Source: Agromyces aureus
GTDB taxonomy: Bacteria > Actinomycetota > Actinomycetes > Actinomycetales > Microbacteriaceae
NCBI RefSeq assembly: GCF_001660485.1
Contig: NZ_CP013979.1
Span: 3,100,001-3,164,000, forward strand
Reading direction: 5' to 3'
Length of the DNA stretch: 64,000 nucleotides
Positions within the stretch are counted from its first letter, which is position 1; each line of letters starts with the position of its first letter. This document shows positions 47,880-62,965 of the stretch, piece by piece. The notes under the pieces are model-generated. The model was not told where the DNA came from, did no database searches, and was given only the letters and a program-made list of their open reading frames with translations. A program made the translations under genes and the position numbers.

Positions 47880-48908
47880 ATGAGCAGTCAGATCACGGAT
47901 GCCGTCGTCACCATCACGGGAGGAACCGGATCGTTCGGCTCGACGATGGCGAAATCGCTGCTTGCCGAAGGCGCAGCGGAAGTCCGGATCTTCAGTCGTG
48001 ACGAAGCCAAGCAGGACGCCATGCGGCACGCCATCGGAGACCCGAGGCTTCGGTTCTACATCGGCGATGTCCGCAATGAGAAGAGCGTCCAGCAGGTGAT
48101 CCGCGGGACCGATCTGGTCTTCCACGCGGCCGCACTCAAGCAGGTCCCGTCGTGCGAGTTCTTCCCGCTCGAAGCCGTGGCAACGAACATCCAGGGCAGC
48201 GCGAACGTTCTCCACGCATCGATCGATGCCGGTGTGAGATCCGTCGTCTGCCTGAGCACTGACAAGGCCGTCTACCCGATCAATGCGATGGGAATGTCGA
48301 AGGCGCTCATGGAGAAGACGGCGATGTCCATCGCGCGAGCAAACCAGGATTCCGACACTACGATCTCCGTGACGCGCTACGGAAACGTCATGCACTCGCG
48401 GGGCTCCGTGATTCCCCTGTTCCTCGAGCAGCTTCGGTCCGGCCGTCCGCTGACGGTCACCGACCCCAACATGACCCGATTCCTGATGTCGCTCGCGGAG
48501 TCCGTCGACCTCGTCAAGTACGCCTTCAGCGAAGCCACCACCGGTGACCTGTTCGTCAGAAAGGCACCGGCTTCGACGGTCGGGGCGCTCCTCTCGGGGG
48601 TCGCCCGGGTCGCGGGAGTCTCGGATCACGAGGTCAACGTGATCGGCGTGCGACACGGTGAGAAGCTGTACGAATCGCTCCTCAGCTCTGAAGAGCGTGC
48701 GAATGCCGAGGACCGCGGCGGATACTTCCGGGTGCCGCTCGATACGCGCTCACTTGACTACACACCGTACTTCGAGGCGGGCGAGGGCGAGAACGCCCCC
48801 GATGAGGCGTATACCTCGCACAACACCGAACGACTCGACGTCGACGGCGTCGTGGCGCTGCTCGAAACGCTTCCCGAGATCCAGGCGCTCCAGGCCGGCC
48901 GTTCCTGA
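47880..48908 (+). CDS. capE: CapE-like UDP-GlcNAc 4,6-dehydratase/5-epimerase
   Basis: First step of UDP-L-FucNAc synthesis from UDP-GlcNAc. The 342-residue polysaccharide-biosynthesis SDR has ITGGTGSFGSTMAKSLL, FSRDEAKQDAMRH, FHAAALKQVPSCEFFPLEAV, CLSTDKAVYPINAMGMSKALMEK (Met in place of the SDR Tyr, as in CapE/FlaA1-type enzymes) and TRYGNVMHSRGSVIPLFLEQL. The ATG at 47880 is the first ATG in frame. It ends the plus-strand FucNAc operon. Confidence 0.92.
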   Translation: MSSQITDAVVTITGGTGSFGSTMAKSLLAEGAAEVRIFSRDEAKQDAMRHAIGDPRLRFYIGDVRNEKSVQQVIRGTDLVFHAAALKQVPSCEFFPLEAVATNIQGSANVLHASIDAGVRSVVCLSTDKAVYPINAMGMSKALMEKTAMSIARANQDSDTTISVTRYGNVMHSRGSVIPLFLEQLRSGRPLTVTDPNMTRFLMSLAESVDLVKYAFSEATTGDLFVRKAPASTVGALLSGVARVAGVSDHEVNVIGVRHGEKLYESLLSSEERANAEDRGGYFRVPLDTRSLDYTPYFEAGEGENAPDEAYTSHNTERLDVDGVVALLETLPEIQALQAGRS

Positions 48909-49017
48909 TATCCGGAGCTCCCGTATGTCGCCTCGGCAGGTGCGAGCCGACACGACGCTCCGACCGCTCGCCCTTCGCGGTCGAGCACGGTGGTGCCCGG
49001 TGCGTCGCTCCCGCCCT

Positions 49018-49046
49018 GCTGACGTCGGCCGCTGATCGACGTCAGC
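49018..49046. terminator. Terminator between convergent capE and membrane-protein genes
   Basis: GCTGACGTC (49018-49026) pairs perfectly with GACGTCAGC (49038-49046) across an 11-base loop, 14 bases past the minus-strand gene's stop. No T-run. Confidence 0.45.
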
Positions 49047-49059
49047 CGCCGGAATGCGG

Positions 49060-51036
49060 TCAGTCGCGCGCCACCTCATAGAGGTGCATCTCGACGCCGG
49101 ACCACTGCGCCGTGCCGGCTTCGACCAGGCACGCCCCGTCGAGTTCCGTCGTCGAGGCGATGTGACCGAGCTCCGCGAAGCGCTCGGCCAGGTCGCACGG
49201 GTCGACTGACACGTAGGTCACGTCGAAGCCGTTCGTCTCGATCTTGATTTCCTCACCCGGGGTGAAGATGAAGGGAACGTAGCCTCCGGCCCGATTCCAC
49301 GCATCTTCGAACTCGTGATCGGGGTCGAGTCGTTCCCACTCTTCGACATCAGGACCCGTGCGCTGGAAACCGGAGAGCGATGGCACGCCGTTCGCCAAGG
49401 CGACGGAGTCGAACGCCGTCGAATCGGATGCCCAGAGCGTTCCATCGGCCCGTGCCGTGGCCCCGTATTCCTGGAGCAGACGAGCGGTGTCGGACTCGGT
49501 GAGGTCGGCGAGTCCGAAGAGCACGGGTTGAGAGCGCACGACCGTCGCCAGCGCCAGGACCGCGACGACCACAATCGGCCAGACCTTGCGTGGATATGCG
49601 GACACGACGTACACGCCGGCCGCGACTCCGCAGCCGGACAGCAGCACGTTCAGCGTCGGCATCGACGGAATCACGTTCGTCTGCAGCAGGGACACCGCGA
49701 ACAGGGTGATCGCTCCGCTGAGAAGCGCAGCGAGCAGGGCGACCCATTTGTCTCCACGGGCCGGCCCCCGCGCAAGCACGATCGACACCACGATCGCCCC
49801 GAGAATGCCGACCACCTGACCCGTTCGATACGGCGGGACCAGATTGAGCAGGGGGATCATCTCGCCGACCGCGCCGAGGTTCACGGTCGACCAGAACAGC
49901 CACAGCGCCAACGCCGCAGACAGGATGAGCAGAGGGATGTTCGAACGCCAGCTGCCGAACCGTCGGTAGCCGATGACGAGGAGGAACGCCCACACCGCGG
50001 TGATCGTGAATGCGGTCGACACTTCGCTCGCATTCGAGACGATCGTCGACGACGAGTCCATCGTGCCCAGCCCGGGAGCTCCGAAGAGGATCTCGAAGGG
50101 TTGCGCAGTGGCTCCGGACCGACGCTGCCCCGGATAGACGGTGCCCAACAGTGCCTGGGCGCTCGCGGAGTTCTCCATGAACGTTCCCACGACGAATATC
50201 AGCGCGACGGTTCCCGAGATCACCACCGGGATGATCCGCGAACGCCACGTCGCATCAGCGATGACGATCGCCGCGAGCGTCGCGAGGAGCATCGGCACGC
50301 CGATGACGATCGACCACGGCGCGTAGACCGTCGGAATCGCCGTCAGGAGCAACCCCGAGAGCACGGCCAGGAGTACGCCGGTCACCGTTCTGCCTGAGAC
50401 GAATCTCGTGAAGGCGGCGCTCAATGCGGCGCATCCGGCGACGGTGTACCCAACCGTGTTCAGCGGGCCGAGCGACCACCATGCCACAGCGGGCGACAAT
50501 GCGATGAGCAGCGCGGCGAGCCAGCCCATCCGGCGGCTCCCGCCGACGCGCTCGATGAAGATCGGCATCCCGATGAACAGCAGGATCATGGGAAGCCACC
50601 AGTAGAGCGAAAACACCATCTGGTGCGGGAGGAACCCCGCGACTGCGAGGAGCGTGCCCGGATAGAACACCACGGTCTCGAAGAAGCCGCCCGAGGAGAA
50701 TCGGTGCGCCAGATCGGCGGGAGTCGACAACGGAGTCAGTGTCGGCGTGCCGCCCGTCTCCATGATGGAGAGCGCGATCGGGGTACCGACGTTGTACTCA
50801 TCCGAACGGATCCATTGCGGGCTGCCCAACTGGACGGCGAGCGGAGCGGACGGATCCTGCGCGAGATGGGCGATGCCAATCGACGAGGTTGTCATGCCGC
50901 TCAAGATGAATACGGCGAACACCGCGAGCATCAGCACCGTCGCCCAGCGATCGTTCACGATCATCCAGGTCGACACGCGGCGACCCGCGGTCTGCCCGCG
51001 CGCGATGAATCCTGTGCTGGTCACTGTCGGCACCAT
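49060..51036 (-). CDS. Large polytopic membrane protein, possible GT-C glycosyltransferase (1)
   Basis: A 658-residue protein with about 12-13 membrane helices and an exported C-terminal domain of about 130 residues (ARLLQEYGATARADGTLWASDSTAF onward). After the first helix comes an exported loop with SPQWIRSDEYNVGTPIALSIMETGG, containing the acidic pair SDEY that could act as the loop-1 catalytic acids of GT-C enzymes. No named family was recognised with certainty. It lies upstream-adjacent to GlfT2-like and Glf genes on the same strand only in reverse order, with a gap of 75 bases, and may be the last gene of that operon. Confidence 0.75.
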   Translation of the reverse strand: MVPTVTSTGFIARGQTAGRRVSTWMIVNDRWATVLMLAVFAVFILSGMTTSSIGIAHLAQDPSAPLAVQLGSPQWIRSDEYNVGTPIALSIMETGGTPTLTPLSTPADLAHRFSSGGFFETVVFYPGTLLAVAGFLPHQMVFSLYWWLPMILLFIGMPIFIERVGGSRRMGWLAALLIALSPAVAWWSLGPLNTVGYTVAGCAALSAAFTRFVSGRTVTGVLLAVLSGLLLTAIPTVYAPWSIVIGVPMLLATLAAIVIADATWRSRIIPVVISGTVALIFVVGTFMENSASAQALLGTVYPGQRRSGATAQPFEILFGAPGLGTMDSSSTIVSNASEVSTAFTITAVWAFLLVIGYRRFGSWRSNIPLLILSAALALWLFWSTVNLGAVGEMIPLLNLVPPYRTGQVVGILGAIVVSIVLARGPARGDKWVALLAALLSGAITLFAVSLLQTNVIPSMPTLNVLLSGCGVAAGVYVVSAYPRKVWPIVVVAVLALATVVRSQPVLFGLADLTESDTARLLQEYGATARADGTLWASDSTAFDSVALANGVPSLSGFQRTGPDVEEWERLDPDHEFEDAWNRAGGYVPFIFTPGEEIKIETNGFDVTYVSVDPCDLAERFAELGHIASTTELDGACLVEAGTAQWSGVEMHLYEVARD

Positions 51037-51111
51037 TCCTCTTGGTCGTCGACGAGCCGATGCTTCAGCGACATCCGATCATTCTTCCGCCGATCATGCC
51101 CGGCAGTCTGG

Positions 51112-54266
<3,155 letters not shown>

Positions 54267-54326
54267 CTACTCCATTTCCAGGCAGCTCACATCGAATCGT
54301 CGAACCTGAGCAGCCGAAGATCGATT

Positions 54327-56567
54327 CTAGCTTGCCGAAGGGGAGCTCGTTGTCTGCTGATCCGCCCGCTCGGAGACCGTTCGAAGCTCGGATCGCCAGG
54401 TGCTCCAGCGCCCTCGACCGCGGATTCGCCTGACGACGACCCATCCGCCGAGAACGAGGAGGATCGCGATCCCGGCGATAAGCTGCATCATCCAACCCGG
54501 GCTCCAGTAGGAGATGACGACCGTTCGCCCCTCGGCCGAGGAATCGAGACCGACGTCGAGGAGGAGGCCTCCCGTCGGGCCGTCGTCGATCACCGTTCCA
54601 CCATCTGCCGTGTACCCGGGCCACGGAAGTCGCGACAGTGCAACGGTGCCGCCGCCGTCAGGCACGGCGTCCACTCGCAACGTGACTCCCATGGCATCTT
54701 CCGCGAGCACCGTGACCTCGGTCCCGTCCGAAGTCCAGGCCACGCCGCCGGCGCCTGAGATCGGCACGTCGCGCACGATCGTGCGCGTCAACGCGGTGTC
54801 CTCGGTGACGTGCCAGCCGTCCGGCACGTTCGACCACGAGGCCTCCGGGATGGTCGACTTGATCGACTGCACCGTGCTGACACCGAACAGGTCGACGAAC
54901 GGGCGCCCGGTCTCGGGTTCGATCTCGAACACGCGATCGTAGGCCTCGGCGCAGGTCCCGCCGTTGTAGAGCATGCAGACGCGCGCCTGGTACGGCGGGT
55001 AGTACACGGCCGAGTACGCGTTCTGAACCGAAGCGTGGTTGAGATAGAACATGTTGCCGGTCAGCGTCTCGGACCAGTACTCGGGTCGGTCCAATCCGTC
55101 ATCCACCGCGCCCAAGACGAGGACGTCGCCCTGCGCGGACGAGAACTGCTCGTGGTATGCCGCGATCTCGGCGGGATTGCCGTAGTCCCTGAGCGGCGAA
55201 GTGGGAGCCACGATGTGCTGCGGAACGAGCATGACGAGTCCGATTCCGATCACGATCACGGCTCCGAGTGCGGGACGCGGACCCGCAGCCGCCGCGTTTC
55301 GGCCCCTGACGAGACGGACACCTCCGCAGGTCCAATACACGGCGAAGATTCCGATCAACGCGATCACCGAAACCAGCACCAGCCACTTCCAATGGTCTGG
55401 AGAGGTGGTGAAGGCGAAGTAGACCGAACCGACCCAGACGGCGACGGCGACGCCCAGCCGACCCCGCGAGAGCGGCTTGCGCGCGGCCAGCGTCAACCCG
55501 ACACCGACCACGACCAGCGCCGTCACGGTGACATACGGCATCAGCCGAACCGGGAAGCGCAGCGGCCCGAAGTCACTCGGCAGGAGCACAAGTACCAGCG
55601 CGACGCCGAGCACGAGCAGGAGGCTCAGCCGCTGCCGGAGCAGGCCGACCAATCGACGCCATTCGAGGAAGGCGAGGACCGGGAGGAACCAGGCGATGTA
55701 CAGCAGCGGCGCGTTCGGGAAGTTCGTGCCGAAGAAGCCCATCTGCGGACCACCGACCGGCACAGCGGATGCCGCCAGACCGCTGAGGTTGACCGTCAGG
55801 AGCCCGGTGTTCGCCACGCCGATCGACCGACCGGTGTTCGGCGCGATGAGCAGACTGGGCAGGTGGACGATGACCGCGAACGAGCCGGCAACGACTGCGG
55901 CGAGGAGCGAGCGGACGATCTCCGGACGATTGCGCCTCGCGAGGGACTCGATGATGGTGGCGACGATCGCCGCGGCGAGCATCAGTGTGGCGTGGACGTA
56001 TCCGACGCCGATCAAGCTGATGCAGGCGGCTGCGGCGAGCAGCGGGGAGCGCGCCTCGAACACCGAGCGACGAACGAGCGCCCAGGAGAGCGCCCACAGC
56101 GACCACGCCATGAACCCGTTCGCCCAGGAAGCCGCGTCGATGTACAGGGTGAAGCCGCTCAGGGAGGCCCCGACACCGATCGCCGCCGCCCAGGCGGGGC
56201 TCGCTCCGAACGTGCGTGCCAGCAGCCATACTCCGAACGCCGCGATCCCGAAGAAGCACAGCTTCACGATCGTGATGTACACGACCGCATCGGTCGCCGC
56301 GTGCATGGCGAGACCGATCAGCCAGAGCATCGGGCTGAAGACGCCCCAAGCTCCCTCGGCGAGGTAGTGCCCGGACTGCCACACGGTCGGGTTGATGATC
56401 GACCAGTCGCCCGCGAGGACGCGATTGCCGATCTCCCACCACTGCCCGAGCGCACCAGACTGCGTATCGTCGACGAAGTAGAACTCCGAGTTGAACATGA
56501 TCGGTACCGAAGCACCGAGCATCGCTATGACGACGGTGGCGACCGCCCAGTACACCCTGCTGCGCAT
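54327..56567 (-). CDS. Large polytopic membrane protein, YfhO/GT-C-like (2)
   Basis: A 746-residue protein with about 11-13 membrane helices, a long exported C-terminal region (about 480-690) and a final helix (MMQLIAGIAILLVLGGWVVV). The first exported loop has FYFVDDTQSGALGQWWEIGNRVLAG, whose DD pair resembles the catalytic acids of GT-C enzymes, followed by WQSGHYLAEGAWGVFSPM as in YfhO-type proteins. It may add a sugar from a polyprenyl carrier to the galactofuranan or to teichoic-acid-like chains (inference). The ATG at 56567 lies six bases from a GATAAT box. It is first in the run leading to glf and the GlfT2-like gene. Confidence 0.78.
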   Translation of the reverse strand: MRSRVYWAVATVVIAMLGASVPIMFNSEFYFVDDTQSGALGQWWEIGNRVLAGDWSIINPTVWQSGHYLAEGAWGVFSPMLWLIGLAMHAATDAVVYITIVKLCFFGIAAFGVWLLARTFGASPAWAAAIGVGASLSGFTLYIDAASWANGFMAWSLWALSWALVRRSVFEARSPLLAAAACISLIGVGYVHATLMLAAAIVATIIESLARRNRPEIVRSLLAAVVAGSFAVIVHLPSLLIAPNTGRSIGVANTGLLTVNLSGLAASAVPVGGPQMGFFGTNFPNAPLLYIAWFLPVLAFLEWRRLVGLLRQRLSLLLVLGVALVLVLLPSDFGPLRFPVRLMPYVTVTALVVVGVGLTLAARKPLSRGRLGVAVAVWVGSVYFAFTTSPDHWKWLVLVSVIALIGIFAVYWTCGGVRLVRGRNAAAAGPRPALGAVIVIGIGLVMLVPQHIVAPTSPLRDYGNPAEIAAYHEQFSSAQGDVLVLGAVDDGLDRPEYWSETLTGNMFYLNHASVQNAYSAVYYPPYQARVCMLYNGGTCAEAYDRVFEIEPETGRPFVDLFGVSTVQSIKSTIPEASWSNVPDGWHVTEDTALTRTIVRDVPISGAGGVAWTSDGTEVTVLAEDAMGVTLRVDAVPDGGGTVALSRLPWPGYTADGGTVIDDGPTGGLLLDVGLDSSAEGRTVVISYWSPGWMMQLIAGIAILLVLGGWVVVRRIRGRGRWSTWRSELRTVSERADQQTTSSPSAS

Positions 56568-56573
56568 TCGAGA

Positions 56574-56579
56574 ATTATC
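56574..56579 (-). promoter_or_regulatory. Leaderless -10 box for the YfhO/GT-C-like gene
   Basis: GATAAT on the minus strand matches TATAAT in five of six positions and ends six bases before the ATG at 56567. A GTG at 56585 lies upstream of the box and is unlikely to be translated. Confidence 0.45.
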
Positions 56580-56643
56580 CCCCACGCAGCCATGGCCTCG
56601 ATGCCGGGCTCATGCTCAGCCGACGATACGGAACAATGGGAGC

Positions 56644-57507
56644 ATGCCCCCTCTGGTCTCGATCGTCGTTCCGGCGTACAACAATGCCGACTACCTCGCC
56701 GAAACACTCGATTCCGTCTTCGCGCAGACGTATCGGTCGCTCGAGGTGATCGTCGCCGATCACTCGTCGACCGACCAGACCTGGCAGGTGATGGAACGAT
56801 ATGCCGACGATCCCCGCGTGACGTTGCTCCGCACCGAGGCAGGCGGCGGCGCCCTGAGGAACTGGAACCGGGTGAGCCTCGCCGCAACCGGGACGTATCT
56901 GAAACTCGTCTGCGGTGACGACCTCATCGCGCCCGAGTCGGTCGAGCGGCAGGTCGACGCCCTCGAGTCCCATCCCGGAGCGGTCCTCGCGGCCTCGACT
57001 CGCGACCTCATCGATGCGTCCGGCCGCCGCTTCGTTCGGGGCCGTGGTCTCGCCGGGCTCCGCGGACGCGTGGGCGGCGCCGAGGCCATCCGCCGTTCCG
57101 TCCGTCGTGGCACGAACATCTTCGGAGAGCCCGGATGCGTCCTGATGCGACGCGAGACACTGGAACGGGTTGGCTGGTGGGATTCCAGATTCCCCTATCT
57201 CATCGATCAGGCGACCTACTCGAGGGTGCTCCTCGACGGCGATTTCGTCGCCGTGGACGCGTCGCTGGCGGCATTCCGGGTGTCATCCAGCCAATGGAGT
57301 GTCCGCCTGGTCCGGGAACAAGCCCAGCAGACGATCGACTACAACGCGTGGTTGGCCGACGAGCACTCCGACGTGATCAGCCGCAACGACCAGCGTATTG
57401 GCGACGTGCGGGCGCGGATGATGGCGCGAACCCGCCAACTCGCGTACGCGTATCTCGGACGACGGATGTCCAACCCGTCCGCGGACGCCCGGGCGGACGC
57501 GTCATGA
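56644..57507 (+). CDS. GT2-family glycosyltransferase
   Basis: A 287-residue GT-A enzyme. The N-terminal motif is PLVSIVVPAYNNADYLAETLDSVFAQTYRSLEVIVADHSSTDQT, the metal-binding motif is YLKLVCGDDLIAPES, and GCVLMRRETLERVGWWDSRFPYLIDQATYSRVLL covers the acceptor/catalytic region. No membrane helix. It overlaps the next gene by ATGA, forming a three-gene operon with a GtrB-like enzyme and an SDR. Confidence 0.88.
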   Translation: MPPLVSIVVPAYNNADYLAETLDSVFAQTYRSLEVIVADHSSTDQTWQVMERYADDPRVTLLRTEAGGGALRNWNRVSLAATGTYLKLVCGDDLIAPESVERQVDALESHPGAVLAASTRDLIDASGRRFVRGRGLAGLRGRVGGAEAIRRSVRRGTNIFGEPGCVLMRRETLERVGWWDSRFPYLIDQATYSRVLLDGDFVAVDASLAAFRVSSSQWSVRLVREQAQQTIDYNAWLADEHSDVISRNDQRIGDVRARMMARTRQLAYAYLGRRMSNPSADARADAS

Positions 57508-58580
57508 CCGAAGCACAGCACTCCGACCGCGTTATGGTAGATTCCCGTTCCGTGAGCCCCGATTCAGGCGTGTCCTCTCTTGAAGTGCACACGATCTCAG
57601 TCGTGATCCCCGTGTATCAGGGCGAGCGAACCCTCACCGCGCTGCTCGCCGAGATCGTCCCGCTGACCACGCAACATCTCACGGCCGACGGCTATCCCTT
57701 CGTCGTGAGCGAGGTGCTCCTCGTCAACGACAACGGTCCTGATGCCTCGGACCAGGTCATCCGTCGCCTCGAGTCGGAGTACTCGAACGTCAGGGGCGTG
57801 TGGCTGAGCCGGAACTTCGGGCAACACGCCGCGACGCTCGCTGGGATGGCGTCCGCCGGTTCGGACTGGATCGTCACGCTCGACGAGGACGGCCAGCATG
57901 ATCCGTCGGACATCAGCGGACTCCTCGACACCGCGATGCGGGAGCGCGCCGCCGTCGTCTATGCGAAGCCGACCAACAGCGCACCGCACGGAGCGCTCAG
58001 GAACAACGCGTCCCGACTCGCGAAGCGGACCCTCGAACGACTCACCGGCACCGTGGGCGCGACCGACTACCAGAGCTTCCGGCTCGTCCTAGGCAACGTC
58101 GGGCGCAGTGTTGCGGCGTTCGCCGGCTCGGGCGTCTACCTGGATGTCGCGCTGGGATGGGTCGCCGGCCGTGTCGTGACCTCGCCGGTGCTCTTGCGTG
58201 ACGAAGGCGATCGACGGTCCGGGTACTCCGGGCGGAGGCTGTTCGCCCATTTCGCTCGGATGGTGCTCACCAGCGGCACGCGCGGGCTCCGCGCGGTCGG
58301 TCTGCTCGGCATCATCGTGGCGCTCCTCGGTGTGGTGTTCGCGATCGTCGTCCTGATCCAGCGGCTCGTCGGCGACATCGCGATCGAGGGGTGGGCGTCG
58401 ACCGTGATCCTCATCCTCCTGAGTTCGGGTGCGATTCTCTTCTCCCTCGGGGTCGTTGCCGAGTACATCGGCGTCAGCGTCAACATGGCCATGGGACGTC
58501 CGTCGTACCTGATCTTGAGCGATCCCGCTGACGGCCCCCTCGGTCGCGCACCGTACCGGGCGCCGTCCGACGCCCCATGA
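57504..58580 (+). CDS. GtrB-like polyprenyl-phosphate glycosyltransferase
   Basis: A 358-residue enzyme. The GT2 domain has SVVIPVYQGERTLTALLAEIV, VLLVNDNGPDASDQVIRRL, WLSRNFGQHAATLAGMASA and WIVTLDEDGQHDPSDISGLL. Two C-terminal membrane helices (GLLGIIVALLGVVFAIVVLIQ and ASTVILILLSSGAILFSLGVVAEYIG) are the GtrB/ArnC hallmark. It would make a polyprenyl-phosphate sugar for transfer outside the cell. Coupled by ATGA on both sides. Confidence 0.88.
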   Translation: MTEAQHSDRVMVDSRSVSPDSGVSSLEVHTISVVIPVYQGERTLTALLAEIVPLTTQHLTADGYPFVVSEVLLVNDNGPDASDQVIRRLESEYSNVRGVWLSRNFGQHAATLAGMASAGSDWIVTLDEDGQHDPSDISGLLDTAMRERAAVVYAKPTNSAPHGALRNNASRLAKRTLERLTGTVGATDYQSFRLVLGNVGRSVAAFAGSGVYLDVALGWVAGRVVTSPVLLRDEGDRRSGYSGRRLFAHFARMVLTSGTRGLRAVGLLGIIVALLGVVFAIVVLIQRLVGDIAIEGWASTVILILLSSGAILFSLGVVAEYIGVSVNMAMGRPSYLILSDPADGPLGRAPYRAPSDAP

Positions 58581-59545
58581 CCGCGGTCTGGGTGATCGGT
58601 GCGGGCGGACTCCTCGGCCGCGCGGTCGTGAACGCCGCCGAACGACGTCCGGATGTGCGACGCGTCCCGATCGCCTCGCTCCCCTGGCAGGAATCGAGCG
58701 CGTTCGACGATGCTGCCCGGCTCGGCGTTCGACGGCTCGTCGACGAACGTGGCGCCGACGAGCAGTGGGCGATCCTCTGGGTCGCCGGCGCAGCGGTCAC
58801 CTCGACGCCGCAATGCGAGCTCGATCGCGAACTCGATCAGTTCGGGCGATTCCTCGAGATCGTCGAGCAGGAATCGGACGATGCATCCGATGGGGCCGTG
58901 TTCTATGCTTCCTCGGCCGGCGGGATCTACTCGGGTTCGAGCCAGCCGCCATTCGATGAGTCCAGTCCGGTGGCCCCGATCTCGCCCTACGGACGCTTCA
59001 AACTCGAGGCGGAACGCGCACTCGCCGCGTTCACCGCGCGCAGTGGAGTCCGATCGGTGGCCGGACGCATCGCGAATCTGTACGGGCCAGGCCAGAGTCT
59101 CGAGAAGATGCAGGGACTCATCTCCCACCTGGCGCGCGCACAGGTCTCCCCCGCGGTCGTGTCGATCTACGTGTCGCTCGACACGATGCGCGACTACCTG
59201 TTCGTCACGGATGGCGCCGAGATGGTGCTCGACGTCGTCGCGCGTTCGTTCGAGGAGCCTGCGTCGTTCACGATCAAGAACCTCGCATCCGGACGATCCG
59301 TAACGATCGCCGAGCTGATCGGCCAGCTCCGCGTCATCCTCAAGCGCCCACCGACAGTGCTGCTCGGCACCTCCGCGGCCGCGGCGCTGCAGGCGCACGA
59401 CCTCAGGATCCGTTCGACCGTCTGGTCCGACCTCGACGCACGCGACCTCACGCCGCTCATCGTCGGTATGCGTGCGACGCTCGACGACGTGATGCGGAGC
59501 GTGCAGGCGAGCAATCAGCGGTCCGCGAGCAACCGCATCAGGTAG
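58577..59545 (+). CDS. NAD-dependent epimerase/dehydratase (sugar-nucleotide SDR)
   Basis: A 322-residue extended SDR. NAD(P) site [19 protein letters not shown], catalytic [27 protein letters not shown] (YxxxK) and [43 protein letters not shown]. It is coupled to the GtrB-like gene and so probably makes that enzyme's nucleotide-sugar donor; the substrate is unknown. Its 3' end overlaps the convergent rmlA gene by 31 bases. Confidence 0.83.
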   Translation: MTAVWVIGAGGLLGRAVVNAAERRPDVRRVPIASLPWQESSAFDDAARLGVRRLVDERGADEQWAILWVAGAAVTSTPQCELDRELDQFGRFLEIVEQESDDASDGAVFYASSAGGIYSGSSQPPFDESSPVAPISPYGRFKLEAERALAAFTARSGVRSVAGRIANLYGPGQSLEKMQGLISHLARAQVSPAVVSIYVSLDTMRDYLFVTDGAEMVLDVVARSFEEPASFTIKNLASGRSVTIAELIGQLRVILKRPPTVLLGTSAAAALQAHDLRIRSTVWSDLDARDLTPLIVGMRATLDDVMRSVQASNQRSASNRIR

Positions 59546-60381
59546 TCGCCGTATCCGCTCTTCACCAGCGGCTGGGCAATGCTGGCGAGCTGGTCGTCGT
59601 CGATCCACCCGGCTCGCCAGGCGATCTCTTCGATGCAGCCGATCTTGAACCCTTGCCGTTCCTCGATCACCCTGACGTAGTCGCTAGCCTGCATCATCGA
59701 CTCGAACGTGCCGGTGTCGAGCCATGCCGTGCCGCGATCGAGCACTTGCACGCTCAGTCTGCCCTCGGCGAGATATCGCGCATTGACCGTCGAGATCTCC
59801 AGCTCGCCACGCGCACTCGGCTCGATCGACTTCGCGATTGCCACGACGTCATTGTCGTAGAAGTAGAGCCCGGGGACGGCATAGTTGCTCTTCGGACGTT
59901 CGGGCTTCTCTTCGATCGAGAGCACCGTTCCATCGCCGTCGAACTCGACGACGCCGTAGGCCTCCGGGCTGGCCACGTGGTATGCGAAGATCCGCGCACC
60001 GGTGATCTCGGCGTTTGAGCGAAGCGAACGACCGAGCCCTGCGCCATGGAAGATGTTGTCTCCCAGGACGAGCGCGACGGATTCGTCGCCGATGAAGTCC
60101 TCGCCGATGACGAACGCCTGGGCGAGCCCGTCGGGCGACGGCTGCACCGCGTACTCCAGCCGAATTCCGAGGTGGCTCCCATCGCCGAACAACGCCCGGA
60201 ATCGGTCCTCGTACTCAGGGGTGGTGATGATCAGGATGTCGCGAGTTCCGGCCATCATGAGCGTCGACAAGGGGTAGTAGATCATCGGCTTATCGAAGAT
60301 CGGCATCAACTGCTTCGAGATGCCCTTCGTGATCGGCCAGAGGCGGGTTCCGGAGCCTCCTGCGAGAATGATGCCCTTCAT
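59515..60381 (-). CDS. rmlA: Glucose-1-phosphate thymidylyltransferase
   Basis: First step of dTDP-L-rhamnose synthesis: dTTP plus glucose 1-phosphate to dTDP-glucose. The 288-residue product has [77 protein letters not shown] and [21 protein letters not shown], all typical of RmlA. Tyr of the usual GTRLYP is Trp here. The ATG overlaps the rmlC stop. Confidence 0.96.
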   Translation of the reverse strand: MKGIILAGGSGTRLWPITKGISKQLMPIFDKPMIYYPLSTLMMAGTRDILIITTPEYEDRFRALFGDGSHLGIRLEYAVQPSPDGLAQAFVIGEDFIGDESVALVLGDNIFHGAGLGRSLRSNAEITGARIFAYHVASPEAYGVVEFDGDGTVLSIEEKPERPKSNYAVPGLYFYDNDVVAIAKSIEPSARGELEISTVNARYLAEGRLSVQVLDRGTAWLDTGTFESMMQASDYVRVIEERQGFKIGCIEEIAWRAGWIDDDQLASIAQPLVKSGYGDYLMRLLADR

Positions 60382-60995
60382 CGGCCGTCCTGCCGTTCCG
60401 TGGCTCGCGACGCATCATCATCGGTACCGACCCAGGTCGGGAGGATCCCGGTCCGAATCGCCTCTGCCAGGCTCGGCGCCTCTTCGTCCTTCGGCGACAG
60501 CGAGATCTCGTCGAGGTCGATCGGGAGTTCGAGACCGATCTCGGGGTCCAGCGCGTTCACGCCGTGCTCCCGGTCGGGGCGATAGACGTCGGACACCAGA
60601 TACGTCACGACGGTGTCGTCGGCGAGCGAGAGGAAGGCGTGCCCGAGCCCTTCACTGAGATAGACGGCACGACGGTCCACGTCGTCGAGGAGTACGGAGT
60701 CCCATTGGCCGAACGTCGGAGAGCCGACCCGGAGATCGACGACGTAATCGATCACGGCGCCGCGCACGGCGGTGACGTACTTCGCCTGACCCGGTGGCAC
60801 ATCGGCGAAATGGATGCCGCGGAGCACACCCCGCTTCGACACCGAGAGGTTCGCCTGCCGGAGATCGAGCGCTGTGCCGACGGCCTGCTCGAGCACGTCG
60901 AAGCGGTACCACTCTGCGAACAGACCGCGATCATCACCGAACTGCGTCGGGGTGATTTCGAAACTCCCGGACACGCCGAGCTCACGGATCTTCAC
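60378..60995 (-). CDS. rmlC: dTDP-4-dehydrorhamnose 3,5-epimerase
   Basis: Third step of dTDP-L-rhamnose synthesis. The cupin has [40 protein letters not shown] (catalytic His in RGIHF), [26 protein letters not shown] (catalytic Tyr region) and [13 protein letters not shown] [15 protein letters not shown] place the start at GTG 60995 (205 residues, MKIRELGV after initiation). The usual RmlC start is MKIREL, and the ATG three codons earlier (61004) overlaps a TAGGAT -10 box lying seven bases from the GTG. It is coupled to rmlA. Confidence 0.93.
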   Translation of the reverse strand: MKIRELGVSGSFEITPTQFGDDRGLFAEWYRFDVLEQAVGTALDLRQANLSVSKRGVLRGIHFADVPPGQAKYVTAVRGAVIDYVVDLRVGSPTFGQWDSVLLDDVDRRAVYLSEGLGHAFLSLADDTVVTYLVSDVYRPDREHGVNALDPEIGLELPIDLDEISLSPKDEEAPSLAEAIRTGILPTWVGTDDDASRATERQDGR

Positions 60996-61002
60996 GCCCG
61001 CC

Positions 61003-62921
<1,919 letters not shown>

Positions 62922-62965
62922 GGGAGTTTCGCCGCATCCGCACGGGCTCGGTCTCCCGGCTGAAC

